This document shows, in pieces, positions 53,287-62,105 of a stretch of 64,000 bases of DNA. This stretch comes from Hyphomicrobiales bacterium (GTDB taxonomy: Bacteria; Pseudomonadota; Alphaproteobacteria; Rhizobiales; Beijerinckiaceae): contig JAPLOU010000018.1 of NCBI GenBank assembly GCA_026400535.1, forward strand, positions 1 to 64,000. The letters run 5' to 3'. Each line of letters opens with the position of its first letter. The first letter of the stretch is position 1. The position numbers and the translations under genes were made by a program. The notes beneath the pieces are model-generated. The model saw only the letters and a program-made list of their open reading frames with translations. It had not been told where the DNA came from and made no database searches.

Positions 53287-54546
53287 TCAGGCCGCGCCCA
53301 ACAGAGCATAGAGTGCGAGCATTCGATCGCGATAAGCGGCCGCGGAGTAGTCTTGAGCGATCCAGGCGCGGCCGGCGGCGCCCATCGCAGCGCGCCTCGC
53401 CGTGGTCTGTGCTGCCATCAAGGAGAGCGTTGCGGCAAGATCATCGACACTGCCGGAGCGTGCCATCTGTCCGGTCTCGCCAGCCCTGATCATCTCGGGG
53501 ATGCCACCGATCGCAGCGCCAATCACAGGCCGGCCGAGGGCATACGCCTCAAGCATACTGATCGGCGCATTCTCATACCATTCCGATGGCAAAACCAGCG
53601 CCCGTGACTGCCCGATGACCCCGTGCAGCGCCTCCCCTGAGAGATAGCCGGCGAATTGCACGTCAGCGCCGGTGTCGGCCGCAAGCTGGCGCAAAGCCGC
53701 TTCCTCGGGACCAGTTCCGGCAATGATCAGGCGCTGCCTTGCGAGGGCCGCAGCCTTGATGAGGGTCGCCAGCCCCTTCTCTGGGCCGAGCCGGCCGGCG
53801 AAGACGAAGTAATCGGATTCGTCCCACGCGGCACGATAGCGTTCGACATCGACAAAGTTCGGGATGTGGATCATCGTCTCGGCCGGCCAGCCCCATTCCG
53901 CAAGCTTCTCCTGATAAAAGCGGCTTGGAACCACGAGCCGGGCGAGCGTCTGGCGATAAAGCCCCAATGTCCGGTGCAGCGCGGTCTCCGCGAGGACGAG
54001 GGCGCTGAGCGGAACGGAATCCTTGATGCAACGATGGCGCAGCACATTGTAGATGTGCCCGCCGCGGCAATCCTCGCAGATTGCGCCAGCGCGCAGCATC
54101 TTGTAGGCCGGGCAGGCGAGCTTCAGGTCATGAACCGTCATCACCACCGGTATCCCGGCCTTTTTCAGCGTCGAGAAGATCGCTGGCGAGAGATGGTGAT
54201 AGACGTTGTGCGCATGCGCGATGGTCGGCCGCGCGCGATCGATCAGCTGCGCCAGCTTGCGCTGGGCCTCGAATGAGTAGATCACGCTGGCCGCCTGCTG
54301 CAGCTTTTGCAAGGGGCTGGTCCGGCGGCCATATTCGATCTCGGACGCGAAGAACGCGGACCATGGCGAGGCCTCGTTCAGCTCGTGCTGCATGGCGAAC
54401 GGGATGACGTCCCAGCCGATGGCGGCAAACATCGCCATGTGATCGAAGAAGACCGCTTCCGCTCCGCCGCGACGATAAAAGTAATTGTTGATGGCCAGCA
54501 GGCTGTGCCGCGACGGGGCCGTCGTCGCCATTGCCGTCGTGTTCAC
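53287..54546 (-). CDS. Glycosyltransferase family 4 (GT-B), second copy
   Basis: 419 residues. N-terminal INNYFYRRGGAEAVFFDHMAMFAAIGWDV near 19-47 (GG.E motif), HAHNVYHHLSPAIFSTLKKAGIPVVMTVHDLKLACP near 111-146 (VHD..L.CP), and a Cys pair ICEDCRGG often seen in this subfamily. Donor domain: FAGRLGPEKGLATLIKAAAL near 244-263 and LVLPSEWYENAPISMLEAYALGRPVIGAAIGGIPEMI near 316-352. The first Mets allow a start at 54531 as well. It overlaps the deacetylase gene by 4 bp (ATGA); 227 bp separate it from the next GT4. Confidence 0.93.
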   Translation of the reverse strand: MNTTAMATTAPSRHSLLAINNYFYRRGGAEAVFFDHMAMFAAIGWDVIPFAMQHELNEASPWSAFFASEIEYGRRTSPLQKLQQAASVIYSFEAQRKLAQLIDRARPTIAHAHNVYHHLSPAIFSTLKKAGIPVVMTVHDLKLACPAYKMLRAGAICEDCRGGHIYNVLRHRCIKDSVPLSALVLAETALHRTLGLYRQTLARLVVPSRFYQEKLAEWGWPAETMIHIPNFVDVERYRAAWDESDYFVFAGRLGPEKGLATLIKAAALARQRLIIAGTGPEEAALRQLAADTGADVQFAGYLSGEALHGVIGQSRALVLPSEWYENAPISMLEAYALGRPVIGAAIGGIPEMIRAGETGQMARSGSVDDLAATLSLMAAQTTARRAAMGAAGRAWIAQDYSAAAYRDRMLALYALLGAA

Positions 54547-55313
54547 CAGCCAAGCCGATCAAGCATGCCGTTCACGGGCAGGATGTCGCAGCCGCGATCG
54601 CGGGCATGACTGACAAGCCGCTCGAAGGTTCCCGGGGTGCAGCCCCAAGGGGTGGGATCGGGCGCGATGTCATGCGTGAAGAAGATCAGCCAGCCTGGAG
54701 CCTCGGCGACCTCATCGATCCAGCGGGTCAGGGTGCGCGCCTCCTGCTCGGGCTCGCGGATCTCGACCGCCTTCAGCATCAACGGATCGACGGAGCCGCG
54801 GTTGATCGCCTCGCCCGCCGCCCGGCAGGAGCGGAAGCGCTTCCTGAACTCAGCCCGCGCCGGCGGCCAGGCGGCGTTGTAGGGGAAGGCGAAATTCGCC
54901 GGGCCGGGACTGATCCCGAGCCGCGCCAAATGGCATGCATTGCGGTCGAGATCGTGGGCGAGGCCGGCCACCGAGAGGCTGCGGACCTTCTGGTGTGAAT
55001 AGGTGTGGCACCCGATCTCGTGGCCGCGGTCGAACAACGCGCGACAGCCTTCTTCCGAGATGAGCATCCTGGCCGGCTCCACCTGTCCCGCCAGTCCTCC
55101 GGCGATGTAGAAGGTGCCGCGGGCGCCGTGTCGTTCCAGGATCGTTGCGCCCTGATGCAAGGCGCTATCGGGGACATCGTCAAATGTGAACGAGACGCAT
55201 GGGGTCTTGGTCTGCAGCTGCTGCGCAGGCCCGCTGTAGCGCCAGATCAACCTGTTGCTGATCTTGTCGATCAAGCCGCCGATATGCGGCGCTGCGGCGA
55301 GTGGGCTACGCAT
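54543..55313 (-). CDS. Polysaccharide deacetylase (NodB/CE4 domain)
   Basis: 256 residues. CE4 motif 1 is CVSFTFDDVPDSA near 39-51 with catalytic and metal Asp; motif 2 is GHEIGCHTYSHQKV near 96-109 (H-x3-H); motif 3 is ANFAFPYNAAWPPARAEF near 138-155 (R-x-P replaced by A-F-P-Y-N); a late LIFFTHDIAPDP near 214-225 supplies the H of motif 5. No signal peptide is obvious, so it may act on a lipid-linked intermediate in the cytoplasm or be exported otherwise. Overlaps Wzy-like gene by 8 bp and GT4 by 4 bp. Confidence 0.88.
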   Translation of the reverse strand: MRSPLAAAPHIGGLIDKISNRLIWRYSGPAQQLQTKTPCVSFTFDDVPDSALHQGATILERHGARGTFYIAGGLAGQVEPARMLISEEGCRALFDRGHEIGCHTYSHQKVRSLSVAGLAHDLDRNACHLARLGISPGPANFAFPYNAAWPPARAEFRKRFRSCRAAGEAINRGSVDPLMLKAVEIREPEQEARTLTRWIDEVAEAPGWLIFFTHDIAPDPTPWGCTPGTFERLVSHARDRGCDILPVNGMLDRLGW

Positions 55314-56637
55314 GGGCCTCTGCCTTCCGTGCTGGGTGCGGTGTACGGGCCGTCAACGCCGCCGCACTCTGAAGGTGCAGGCCATTCAGTGAGAAGAGCA
55401 GCGTGAACCAGACGAGATTGCCGCCTTCGAAGAAGAAGCTCTCAAGACCGCCGCTGAAGACCGCATAAAGCCATACCCTGATGTAGAGCCGGGTCAGCGG
55501 CGACCGTTCCCTCTCGGGTGGCAATCGGGCAATGGAGCGAAGCGGCTGGAGCAGCAGCCAGATCAACGTCAGGACAAGACCGGGGATCCCCGTCATCAAA
55601 GCGATATCGAGGTAGGAGTTGTGTCCGTTGGCGGCTGTGACCGCCCAAGTCTCGACCGTCCCACCGCTGTAGACCAGATCGGAGGTCTGCCAGAACCCCC
55701 GGAAGCCGTAGCCGGTGACCGGACGCTCGGCCAGGGCCGAAAAGGCAAAGCGCCAGATGTCGGATCGGTTCGTGAAGGTGGCATCGATGCCAAGGCTGGC
55801 AACGACGTCGCCAAGTGGTCGGAACACGGCGGACCCGACGCTGAAGAGGTTGAGGAGCCCACACCCGCCCAACACGATCGGCGCCCGCAAGAAGCGGAAC
55901 TTCTCGAAGATCCAGGCGACGCCGATGATGGCTGGCAGCATCGCCATCGAGCTCTTGCCACCGGTGTTGATGAGGAACAGGAAGCACAGCGCAACGATCA
56001 GGGCGCCGGCCAGCCACGACCAGGCGCGCATCACGAATAGACCGAAAAACGCGGCGATCACCATCGCCGCCGCAGCGCTGTTCTTGTGCGGGAAATGTCC
56101 ACGCCAAAGACCGGCATTCATCGGCTCGCGCAATTCAGACGCCTGGTGGATCGACAGCTGCGGGCTCAGGATGAGGCCGCCATAGGCGACGCCGAGCATC
56201 ATCAGCGTGCCCCATCCCAGCATCTGGCCGAAGTGCCGCTCCGATTGAGGCAGCAGAAGGTAGATGCTGGCGTTGATCGCGACCATGATCGCCAACACGG
56301 TTCCCTTGATGCCGAGCATCGGGTGCCCGGATATCAGCGAGACGAGAAGGAACCAGCCAAACAGGATCAGCATCAGCGCGCGCGGCTGCAGGATCGTCCC
56401 GCGCAAGGGATGCTTCAGCCCGTAGGCCAGCATGCAGCAGAAGAGCAGCACCGCGGCTATCTGGTTCAACAGGCTCGAGTTGCCGGCGGAGGGGTCCAGT
56501 ATGCCTGCCCCGGTCAGATCCAGGAACGGGTCGAGCGTGATCCAGAAGAACAGGAATACCGCCATGAACAGCAGCTGACCCGGCCAAGCACCGGGCTTGC
56601 TTTGAACAATCGGGCCTGAGGCGGCAGCTGTCGGCAT
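55306..56637 (-). CDS. O-antigen ligase / Wzy-type polymerase family membrane protein
   Basis: 443 residues with about eleven hydrophobic helices. The Wzy_C region is seen near 205-345: FLFLINTGGKSSMAMLPAIIG, then a large periplasmic loop IDATFTNRSDIWRFAFSALAERPVTGYGFRGFW, with R-S-D-I-W and a GYG(F) turn, followed by NGHNSYLDIALMTGIPGLVLTLIW, whose H-N-S-Y-L motif is typical of ligases and polymerases of this family. With a flippase and a Wzz/GumC gene in the same locus it is more likely the polymerase (Wzy) than the ligase. Confidence 0.9.
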   Translation of the reverse strand: MPTAAASGPIVQSKPGAWPGQLLFMAVFLFFWITLDPFLDLTGAGILDPSAGNSSLLNQIAAVLLFCCMLAYGLKHPLRGTILQPRALMLILFGWFLLVSLISGHPMLGIKGTVLAIMVAINASIYLLLPQSERHFGQMLGWGTLMMLGVAYGGLILSPQLSIHQASELREPMNAGLWRGHFPHKNSAAAAMVIAAFFGLFVMRAWSWLAGALIVALCFLFLINTGGKSSMAMLPAIIGVAWIFEKFRFLRAPIVLGGCGLLNLFSVGSAVFRPLGDVVASLGIDATFTNRSDIWRFAFSALAERPVTGYGFRGFWQTSDLVYSGGTVETWAVTAANGHNSYLDIALMTGIPGLVLTLIWLLLQPLRSIARLPPERERSPLTRLYIRVWLYAVFSGGLESFFFEGGNLVWFTLLFSLNGLHLQSAAALTARTPHPARKAEAHA

Positions 56638-56669
56638 GAATGCTGTTCGTTCGCTGTTGGAGCTATGGG

Positions 56670-58172
56670 CTAGCGCATGTGTCCCAGAGCACCGCGCGTG
56701 ATCGCAAGCGACACGCCAAGCAGGATGCCCAGAACGCAGGCTGCGATGACGAGGAACAGCGTCCGCGGCGGCCAGCTCCGGGCCTTGGGCGGAATCGGCT
56801 GCGAGATGGTCCGGACATTGCTGGTGTCGATCTTCTGTTGTTCGGCGATCTGCTGGGCGCGGGCTAGGTGGGTCTCGTAGATGGCCGCCCGGGCCCGGGC
56901 TGCGCGTTGCAGCTCGCGCAGCTGGACCTGGGCGTCATTGTCTGAAAAGACGGTCGACCTTTCATCGCCTGCTCTGTTGCGCAGACTGGCCAGTGTGGCG
57001 CGCTCCCTGTCGTAATCGGCTTTTGCAGCATCGAGAATGCGCCTTGCCTCTCTGTTCATGGCAGCTTCGAGAACGGCTTGTTCGGAGAGCGCTGCCACCA
57101 GCTGGGGGTGCCGCGCGCCGTAGGTCGTGCGGATCGATCCGATCTGCTGCCCGATCGCGTTGTACTGGGCACGCAAGCTTGTCATGGTCTGCGAGTCGAA
57201 AATGGACGCGCTGGCGGCCTGCTTTCGGGCGATAGCGGCATTCATCTGCCCGTAGCGCGATTCACTTTCGATGAAGCGCTGCTGCGCGCCCAGGACCTGC
57301 GTGTTCAGCTCGGCCGAGATGCGCGTGCTAACCGGTTCGCCATTGGCAGATTGCAGCCCGTTCGCACGGCGAAATTCCTCGACCTGCCTTTCGGCATCGG
57401 TGGCGCTGCGGCGCATCTCGTCGAGGCGGTCGTTGAGACCCTTTGCGACCCGGCCAGCGCTTTCAGACGCGGACTGGAACAGCTCGGCTTCGAACGCTTC
57501 GACAATCGCGTTGGAGATCGCGACCGACTTTTCCGCGTCGTGGGCCCAGACTTTCAAAACGACAACGAAGGACCGCTCTTCGCGTCGTGCCTCTACGCGC
57601 TCGGACAGCTCTCGGATAACGCCCAGTCGGTCCGCCTGAGCGCGGCGGCCATCGGTGAAGATCCCCGTAAGGGACGTCAGAACATCGGACTTCGCGAATT
57701 CGGGGTCGGTTGTCAGATTGAGGCTGTCGATGACCCGCATCAGCACGTTGCGCGAGGTCAGAACCCTCAGCTTGCTCTCAACCTCGAGCAGCTGCGCGTC
57801 GCGCTGCGGGTTGGTGGTGAAGACGTCATTGCCAACGACGTTGAGGGCGGCGGGATCGATCAGGATGTCTGTGAAGACCGTGAAGCGCGGTGCCGCGGTG
57901 TTGGCATAGATCAGGGCGGCCGTGACGCAGATAATGACCGCTGCGACGGTCCATCTCCACCCGTCCTGGATCCACATGAGGAGATCGTCGAGCCCGATCT
58001 TGCCCAATTCCCGGAAGCGCGTCAGCGCGACGGTCGCCGGCTGGCCGGTTGTCGCCCGGTCACGTCCGAGGACCAGGGAAGCATCGCGTGGCGCGCCCGA
58101 GCTGCGAGACTGCGCCGCACGGCCCGCGGGCCGCTGCCGATGACGCTCCTCGTTGTCTCTCGGGCTGTACAT
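56670..58172 (-). CDS. Wzz/GumC-type polysaccharide co-polymerase (chain-length determinant)
   Basis: 500 residues from ATG 58172 (MYSPRDNEERHRQRPAGR); 21 further codons upstream are not favoured. A polar N-terminus of 60 residues precedes helix 1 (near 73-92, TVAAVIICVTAALIYANTA), a large periplasmic domain with long coiled coils (about 215-420: AEAELFQSASESAGRVAKGLNDRL..) and helix 2 (near 473-492). The PIPPKARSWP just before helix 2 is the family's Pro-rich signature. No C-terminal BY-kinase domain is fused, so a separate kinase would lie elsewhere. The AT-rich stretch upstream probably holds the operon promoter. Confidence 0.9.
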   Translation of the reverse strand: MYSPRDNEERHRQRPAGRAAQSRSSGAPRDASLVLGRDRATTGQPATVALTRFRELGKIGLDDLLMWIQDGWRWTVAAVIICVTAALIYANTAAPRFTVFTDILIDPAALNVVGNDVFTTNPQRDAQLLEVESKLRVLTSRNVLMRVIDSLNLTTDPEFAKSDVLTSLTGIFTDGRRAQADRLGVIRELSERVEARREERSFVVVLKVWAHDAEKSVAISNAIVEAFEAELFQSASESAGRVAKGLNDRLDEMRRSATDAERQVEEFRRANGLQSANGEPVSTRISAELNTQVLGAQQRFIESESRYGQMNAAIARKQAASASIFDSQTMTSLRAQYNAIGQQIGSIRTTYGARHPQLVAALSEQAVLEAAMNREARRILDAAKADYDRERATLASLRNRAGDERSTVFSDNDAQVQLRELQRAARARAAIYETHLARAQQIAEQQKIDTSNVRTISQPIPPKARSWPPRTLFLVIAACVLGILLGVSLAITRGALGHMR

Positions 58173-58314
58173 GTCATCCCACTCCACGCAACACAGGACT
58201 TTTCCATGAAACCGATGATCATTTTGACATAACAATGTCGCTGTCAGACTTACAAATGCTTACTGTTTATTAAGTTAAAACGTGGTCCCGGAGCCTGATT
58301 TCAGTGTGGAATCA
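58173..58314 (-). promoter_or_regulatory. AT-rich gap upstream of the Wzz/GumC gene
   Basis: About 140 bp between the flippase stop and the chain-length gene start. The stretch 58225-58285 is strikingly AT-rich against its surroundings (runs such as TTTTAACTTAATAAAC on the minus strand), the composition expected of a promoter or upstream activating region. No exact -35/-10 pair is claimed. Confidence 0.4.
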
Positions 58315-59604
58315 TCACGGTTGGTTCGTACGGCTATCGTAGCGGATCATCCGCAGGAGCGTTCCCCATGCCGCAAAGGCCATGGCGATTTCGATGACAT
58401 AGAAGGCGACGAACGTTCCGGTCGGCGGCGCGAGCCAGGTGGCGCCGGCGGTCAGCGCTGCGCCAAGGATGCTGCCGAGCCCCAGGACGAGACCGCGCGC
58501 GGCTTGCTGGCCAGAGGCGCCCAATGCCTCGAGCGCGACGGCCCAGATCGCCATCGGCACCACGACCCAACACAGGACCCGGGCGAAGCCGACCAGCGAG
58601 AGGTAATCACGGCCAAACAGAAGTGGCAGGACCGGCGCCATGACGTAGACGGTGCAAGCCGCCATGAAGCTGATTGCGGTCGCCGCCACAAGCACCTTCC
58701 GCACCCGCGGCATGGCGTGCTGCAAACCGTCGGCCGTGGCCCTGGCAGATCCGGGATAGACGAGGCGGTTGAGGGCCTCGACCGAGAGGTAGGTGCTGTC
58801 CAGGATGCGGCGGGCGACGCTGTAGCTTGCGACGATCTCGGCCGTCGCCACCAGGCTCAGCACGAGAAGGTCTGCGTTCTGCCGTATCGCGCGCAGGATG
58901 AACGGAATGGCGAAGTAAAGGCCCTGCGGCAGCTCCTCGCGAACCAGCCGGAACCGTGGCCGACCCAGTGGCTGGATCATGAGCCATCCCAGGAGCGCGC
59001 ATAGCACATGGCAGGCGAACTGCCAGATCGCCCAGTCAGCGACGGTCGCAGTCGAAAACACCAGGCAAGCCAGCCCGGCGGCGATGGTGCGCGCCACGGC
59101 AAAGCCGATGACGACGATGTTGGCCGATCCGAACTGGGAATGCGCGATGAAGATCTGCTCCGCCAGAACGATGATCCGGACGAGGACGACAGAGGTGACG
59201 AGCATCAGCGTGATGATCGCGACATTGCTCGCCGGATCGTCGGCCAGCTTGAAAAACATGGGCAGGATCGCCGCGCCAAGCAGGACCAGGGCTGTGCCAC
59301 TCGCGGCCGTCAAGATCACATTGTGGCCGAGCATGTCGGGATAGATCGAACGGTCGCGCGCGACGCGGCGCACAAGGCATTCCATCGCGCCGAGCCCGCA
59401 CATGTGGACGGCGATGTTCGAAATGGCCGTGATGGCAACGAACAGGCTGAACTCGTGGACGCCAAGCGCACGCGCAAGTATAGCAAAGGTCAGTAGCTGG
59501 GCGGTGGAGCTGATGATCAGGCTGCCGCCAGACGCCGTATAAGAAAGCAGCATCTGCAACAGCGCCTTGCGCCTGCCTGCATTCGTGCTGCTTTCAATCA
59601 ACAT
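58315..59604 (-). CDS. Polysaccharide flippase (Wzx / MOP superfamily)
   Basis: 429 residues, 12 hydrophobic helices, the size and layout of Wzx-like exporters. The N-terminal block reads LLQMLLSYTASGGSLIISSTAQLLTFAILARALGVHEFSLF near 14-54 (typical R-x-LG-x-x-E/FG-x-F), later GLYFAIPFILRAIRQNADLLVLSLVATAEIVASYSVARRI near 219-258. It would flip undecaprenyl-linked repeat units for the Wzy/Wzz genes downstream. First gene of the minus-strand locus; divergent from the HemK-like methyltransferase. Confidence 0.88.
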   Translation of the reverse strand: MLIESSTNAGRRKALLQMLLSYTASGGSLIISSTAQLLTFAILARALGVHEFSLFVAITAISNIAVHMCGLGAMECLVRRVARDRSIYPDMLGHNVILTAASGTALVLLGAAILPMFFKLADDPASNVAIITLMLVTSVVLVRIIVLAEQIFIAHSQFGSANIVVIGFAVARTIAAGLACLVFSTATVADWAIWQFACHVLCALLGWLMIQPLGRPRFRLVREELPQGLYFAIPFILRAIRQNADLLVLSLVATAEIVASYSVARRILDSTYLSVEALNRLVYPGSARATADGLQHAMPRVRKVLVAATAISFMAACTVYVMAPVLPLLFGRDYLSLVGFARVLCWVVVPMAIWAVALEALGASGQQAARGLVLGLGSILGAALTAGATWLAPPTGTFVAFYVIEIAMAFAAWGTLLRMIRYDSRTNQP

Positions 59605-59800
59605 TCAGAACGGCCTTGTTGACGATGTGTCCGGACACGGATCGCGCAGGATGAGCCAGAGTTTGGAGTATGGATCCTTTATTAACAGCTAGATGTGTTG
59701 CTGTCGTTAACGGCAACCCTCGCGAATCTTCGGAAGCATTTACCGGATCGCCATTGTTCTCGGGCATATGGCTGTGGCCATGGATCTCGGAGAAGCGCTC

Positions 59801-60529
59801 ATGTCGCACGCGGCTACCAGTCTGAACGACACTGCTTCTCCACCGCTCTACCGTTTCATGGGGGTCGAGCTCGAGCTCGCCCCTGACGTCCTGGTGCCCC
59901 GGCTCGAAACCGGGTTGCTGGGCCGCGAGGCCGTGGCACGTCTTCGCGAGCGTGCCGGCCCCAGCATCGTCGTCGACATGTGCTGCGGATCAGGCAACCT
60001 TGCGCTCGCGATCGCAGCGCATGTCGAGACGGCCCAGATCTGGGCCTCCGATCTGACAGCCAGTACGGTTGCGCTTGCGGGTCGCAACGCTGATCGTCTG
60101 CTGCTGGCGCACCGCGTGACGGTCCGTCGCGGCGATCTCTTCGCAGCCTTGGAGGGCGATGGGCTGGCGGGTACGGTCGATATGGTCGTCTGCAATCCGC
60201 CCTATATCTCGAGTGCGCGGCTTGCCAACAACAGCGTGCATCTGCTCGACGCTGAACCACGCGAGGCCTTCGACGGGGGGCCCTATGGGTTGTCGATCCA
60301 TCAGCGGGTCATCCGAGATGCGGTCGCTGTCCTGAAGCCAGGCGGATGGCTGCTGTTCGAGTTCGGGCTCGGGCAAGATCGCCAGGCCATCTCCATGATT
60401 GCGCGTAGCAAGGCCTATGAGGCGCCGCTCGTCGCCCATGATGCGGATGGGGCACCACGCGTGGCCATAGCGCGCAAACTGATGGGCGATGGCCCGTCAA
60501 GCGAAGGGATTTCAGGCCCTGTGCGATGA
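59801..60529 (+). CDS. HemK/PrmC-like SAM-dependent methyltransferase
   Basis: 242 residues from ATG 59801, preferred over 59768 because GGAGAAG lies about 6 bases upstream. The SAM motif is VVDMCCGSGNLALAIAAHV near 48-66, ASDLTASTVALA near 74-85, and MVVCNPPYISSARL near 127-140 contains the N-P-P-Y motif of N-methyltransferases such as HemK/PrmC. The N-terminal helical domain that lets PrmC recognise release factors is missing, so it is probably not PrmC but a methyltransferase acting on a nitrogen of a small molecule or sugar. Overlaps the next gene by 4 bp (ATGA). Confidence 0.78.
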   Translation: MSHAATSLNDTASPPLYRFMGVELELAPDVLVPRLETGLLGREAVARLRERAGPSIVVDMCCGSGNLALAIAAHVETAQIWASDLTASTVALAGRNADRLLLAHRVTVRRGDLFAALEGDGLAGTVDMVVCNPPYISSARLANNSVHLLDAEPREAFDGGPYGLSIHQRVIRDAVAVLKPGGWLLFEFGLGQDRQAISMIARSKAYEAPLVAHDADGAPRVAIARKLMGDGPSSEGISGPVR

Positions 60530-61641
60530 GCCAGATTCGTCCGTTGCAGGCAGGGGATGTACCGGCCGTCGCAGGTCTGTTCCAACGCATCTTTCGCCAT
60601 AGCGACGCGCCGCCGCCGGCCGGGCTGCTGACCTATCTGCAGCGGCATTATCTCGAGGCACCTGGCTTCGATCCCGAGATCAGACCGCTCGTGCATGCCA
60701 CGGATGAGGGCACGATCACCGGCTTCGTCGGCGTGAACGCATTGCCGATGCGTCTTGGCGATCGGCATTTGCGCGCGGCAGTGTGCGGCTCTCTGATGGT
60801 CGAGCATCGTGGCAGCGACCCGATGGCGGGCGCACGCCTGCTCAAGGCCTTTCTCGCCGGGCCGCAGGACCTGTCCTTCAGCGAAACGGCGAGCGAACTG
60901 TCGGCCCAGATGTGGACCAGCCTGCGTGGTATCGTACTGCCACAATACAGTCTGGATTGGGTGCGGATCATCCGGCCGTCGGCCTTCATGCTCGACCTCG
61001 CGGGCGACCGCCTCGGCGCCCTGCGTCTGCTCTCGCCGCTGGCCAAGATCATCGATGGCCGCCTGCGCAAGCCGCGGTCCGGCCGGGTCCTGCGCTGGGC
61101 GCTGGTGCCTGAGGATTGGCTGGTGAAAGGTGGCTTATGCACTGCCGACAGCAATGCTGCGGCCTTCGCCGAGGCTGTTGCGACGCTGACCAGCCAGTTC
61201 GCGCTGCGGCCCGCTTGGAGCGAAGCCTGTCTGGCGCATGTCATCGCCGAGGCCAGCGACAAGCCCGAGTGGGGACAGCCGGTCTTTGGCGAGGTGAGGA
61301 CACCGAGCGGCGCGCTCGTCGGCGCCTTCATGTACCATCTCGCGCCAGGCCGGATCGCGCGCGTGATGCAGGTTCTGGCCCGGCCCGGTCAGGCGGGTCC
61401 GGTCATCGATTGCCTGACGGCTCATGCCGCCGCCCATGGTGCGGCAGGCCTGCGAGGGCGGACACAGCCGGCTTTGCTCAAGGCGATGCTTGGCCGTCGC
61501 ATCGCCTTTACCCACGTCGCATCGACCGTCGTGCACGCCCGCGACGCTGCGCTGCTGCGTGAATTGGAAGGCGCGGACGCCTTCCTGAACGGGCTTTCCG
61601 GCGAGCATTGGAGCAGGCTGGTCGGCGGCCGGTTCACCTGA
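60526..61641 (+). CDS. GNAT-fold acyltransferase-like protein of the polysaccharide locus
   Basis: 371 residues. The N-terminus SQIRPLQAGDVPAVAGLFQRIF (2-23) and the segment GFVGVNALPMRLGDRHLRAAVCGSLMVEHRGSDPMAGARLLKAFLAG (about 66-112) have the order of a GNAT fold: central strand, then V-x-x-x-x-R-G-x-x-x-x-x-x-L in the CoA loop. The remaining 230 residues may be a second, degenerate GNAT domain (GALVGAFMYHLAPGRIARVMQVLARPGQ). It is coupled to the HemK-like gene by an ATGA overlap. Could transfer an acyl group to a sugar amine; function unproven. Confidence 0.6.
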   Translation: MSQIRPLQAGDVPAVAGLFQRIFRHSDAPPPAGLLTYLQRHYLEAPGFDPEIRPLVHATDEGTITGFVGVNALPMRLGDRHLRAAVCGSLMVEHRGSDPMAGARLLKAFLAGPQDLSFSETASELSAQMWTSLRGIVLPQYSLDWVRIIRPSAFMLDLAGDRLGALRLLSPLAKIIDGRLRKPRSGRVLRWALVPEDWLVKGGLCTADSNAAAFAEAVATLTSQFALRPAWSEACLAHVIAEASDKPEWGQPVFGEVRTPSGALVGAFMYHLAPGRIARVMQVLARPGQAGPVIDCLTAHAAAHGAAGLRGRTQPALLKAMLGRRIAFTHVASTVVHARDAALLRELEGADAFLNGLSGEHWSRLVGGRFT

Positions 61642-62105
61642 TCGCGCCAGGCCCTCCGCGTGCAATCAGCCGAGCGGGTGGCCTGAAGGCGACGACAGAG
61701 TCCAGAGTGTGCCTCGGCTCCAGGTGTTGGCGTCAGAACCTGTGCGATGCGCCCGGCGATCCTCATCGCCATGCCCGGCTTGAAGCTGGGGTTGCGGATC
61801 GCAACAGCCTTCAGACGCATGCCTGGCGCGCACGATCGCGCTGACAAGGGCGGGTGGGAAAGGCACGAATGCCATCATGCGTCGAACAGCCAGGAGTAGT
61901 GCCTCCGCCCGACGCTGGCAGGCGCGCTGTGCCAGCGACGGGGTCAACGGGCCGGTTTTGCAGCCAGCCCCCCCAGAGAGGAATAGGCCGTTTCGGAATA
62001 GGCCGTTTTGGGACGCGGTGGAGGATCGGATCGCTGGCCTGACGGGGCCATTCTCAAAAGACAGGTTCAATCGTCCACAGCGACCCGCGTCATGGCACAA
62101 TCGGC
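61642..62105. other. Intergenic region of 460 bp without a recognised gene
   Basis: Lies between the convergent GNAT-like and NAD-synthetase-like genes. A minus-strand frame near 61680-61830 reads RLKAVAIRNPSFKPGMAMRI.., which looks like real but unidentified coding sequence, without start or plausible upstream part; possibly a remnant. A 15-bp tandem repeat is listed separately. No terminator was identified. Confidence 0.45.
61980..62009. repeat. Tandem repeat of 15 bp, two copies
   Basis: GGAATAGGCCGTTTC at 61980-61994 is followed directly by GGAATAGGCCGTTTT at 61995-62009; the units differ only in the last base. It may be a slippage product within a decayed stretch. Confidence 0.7.
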
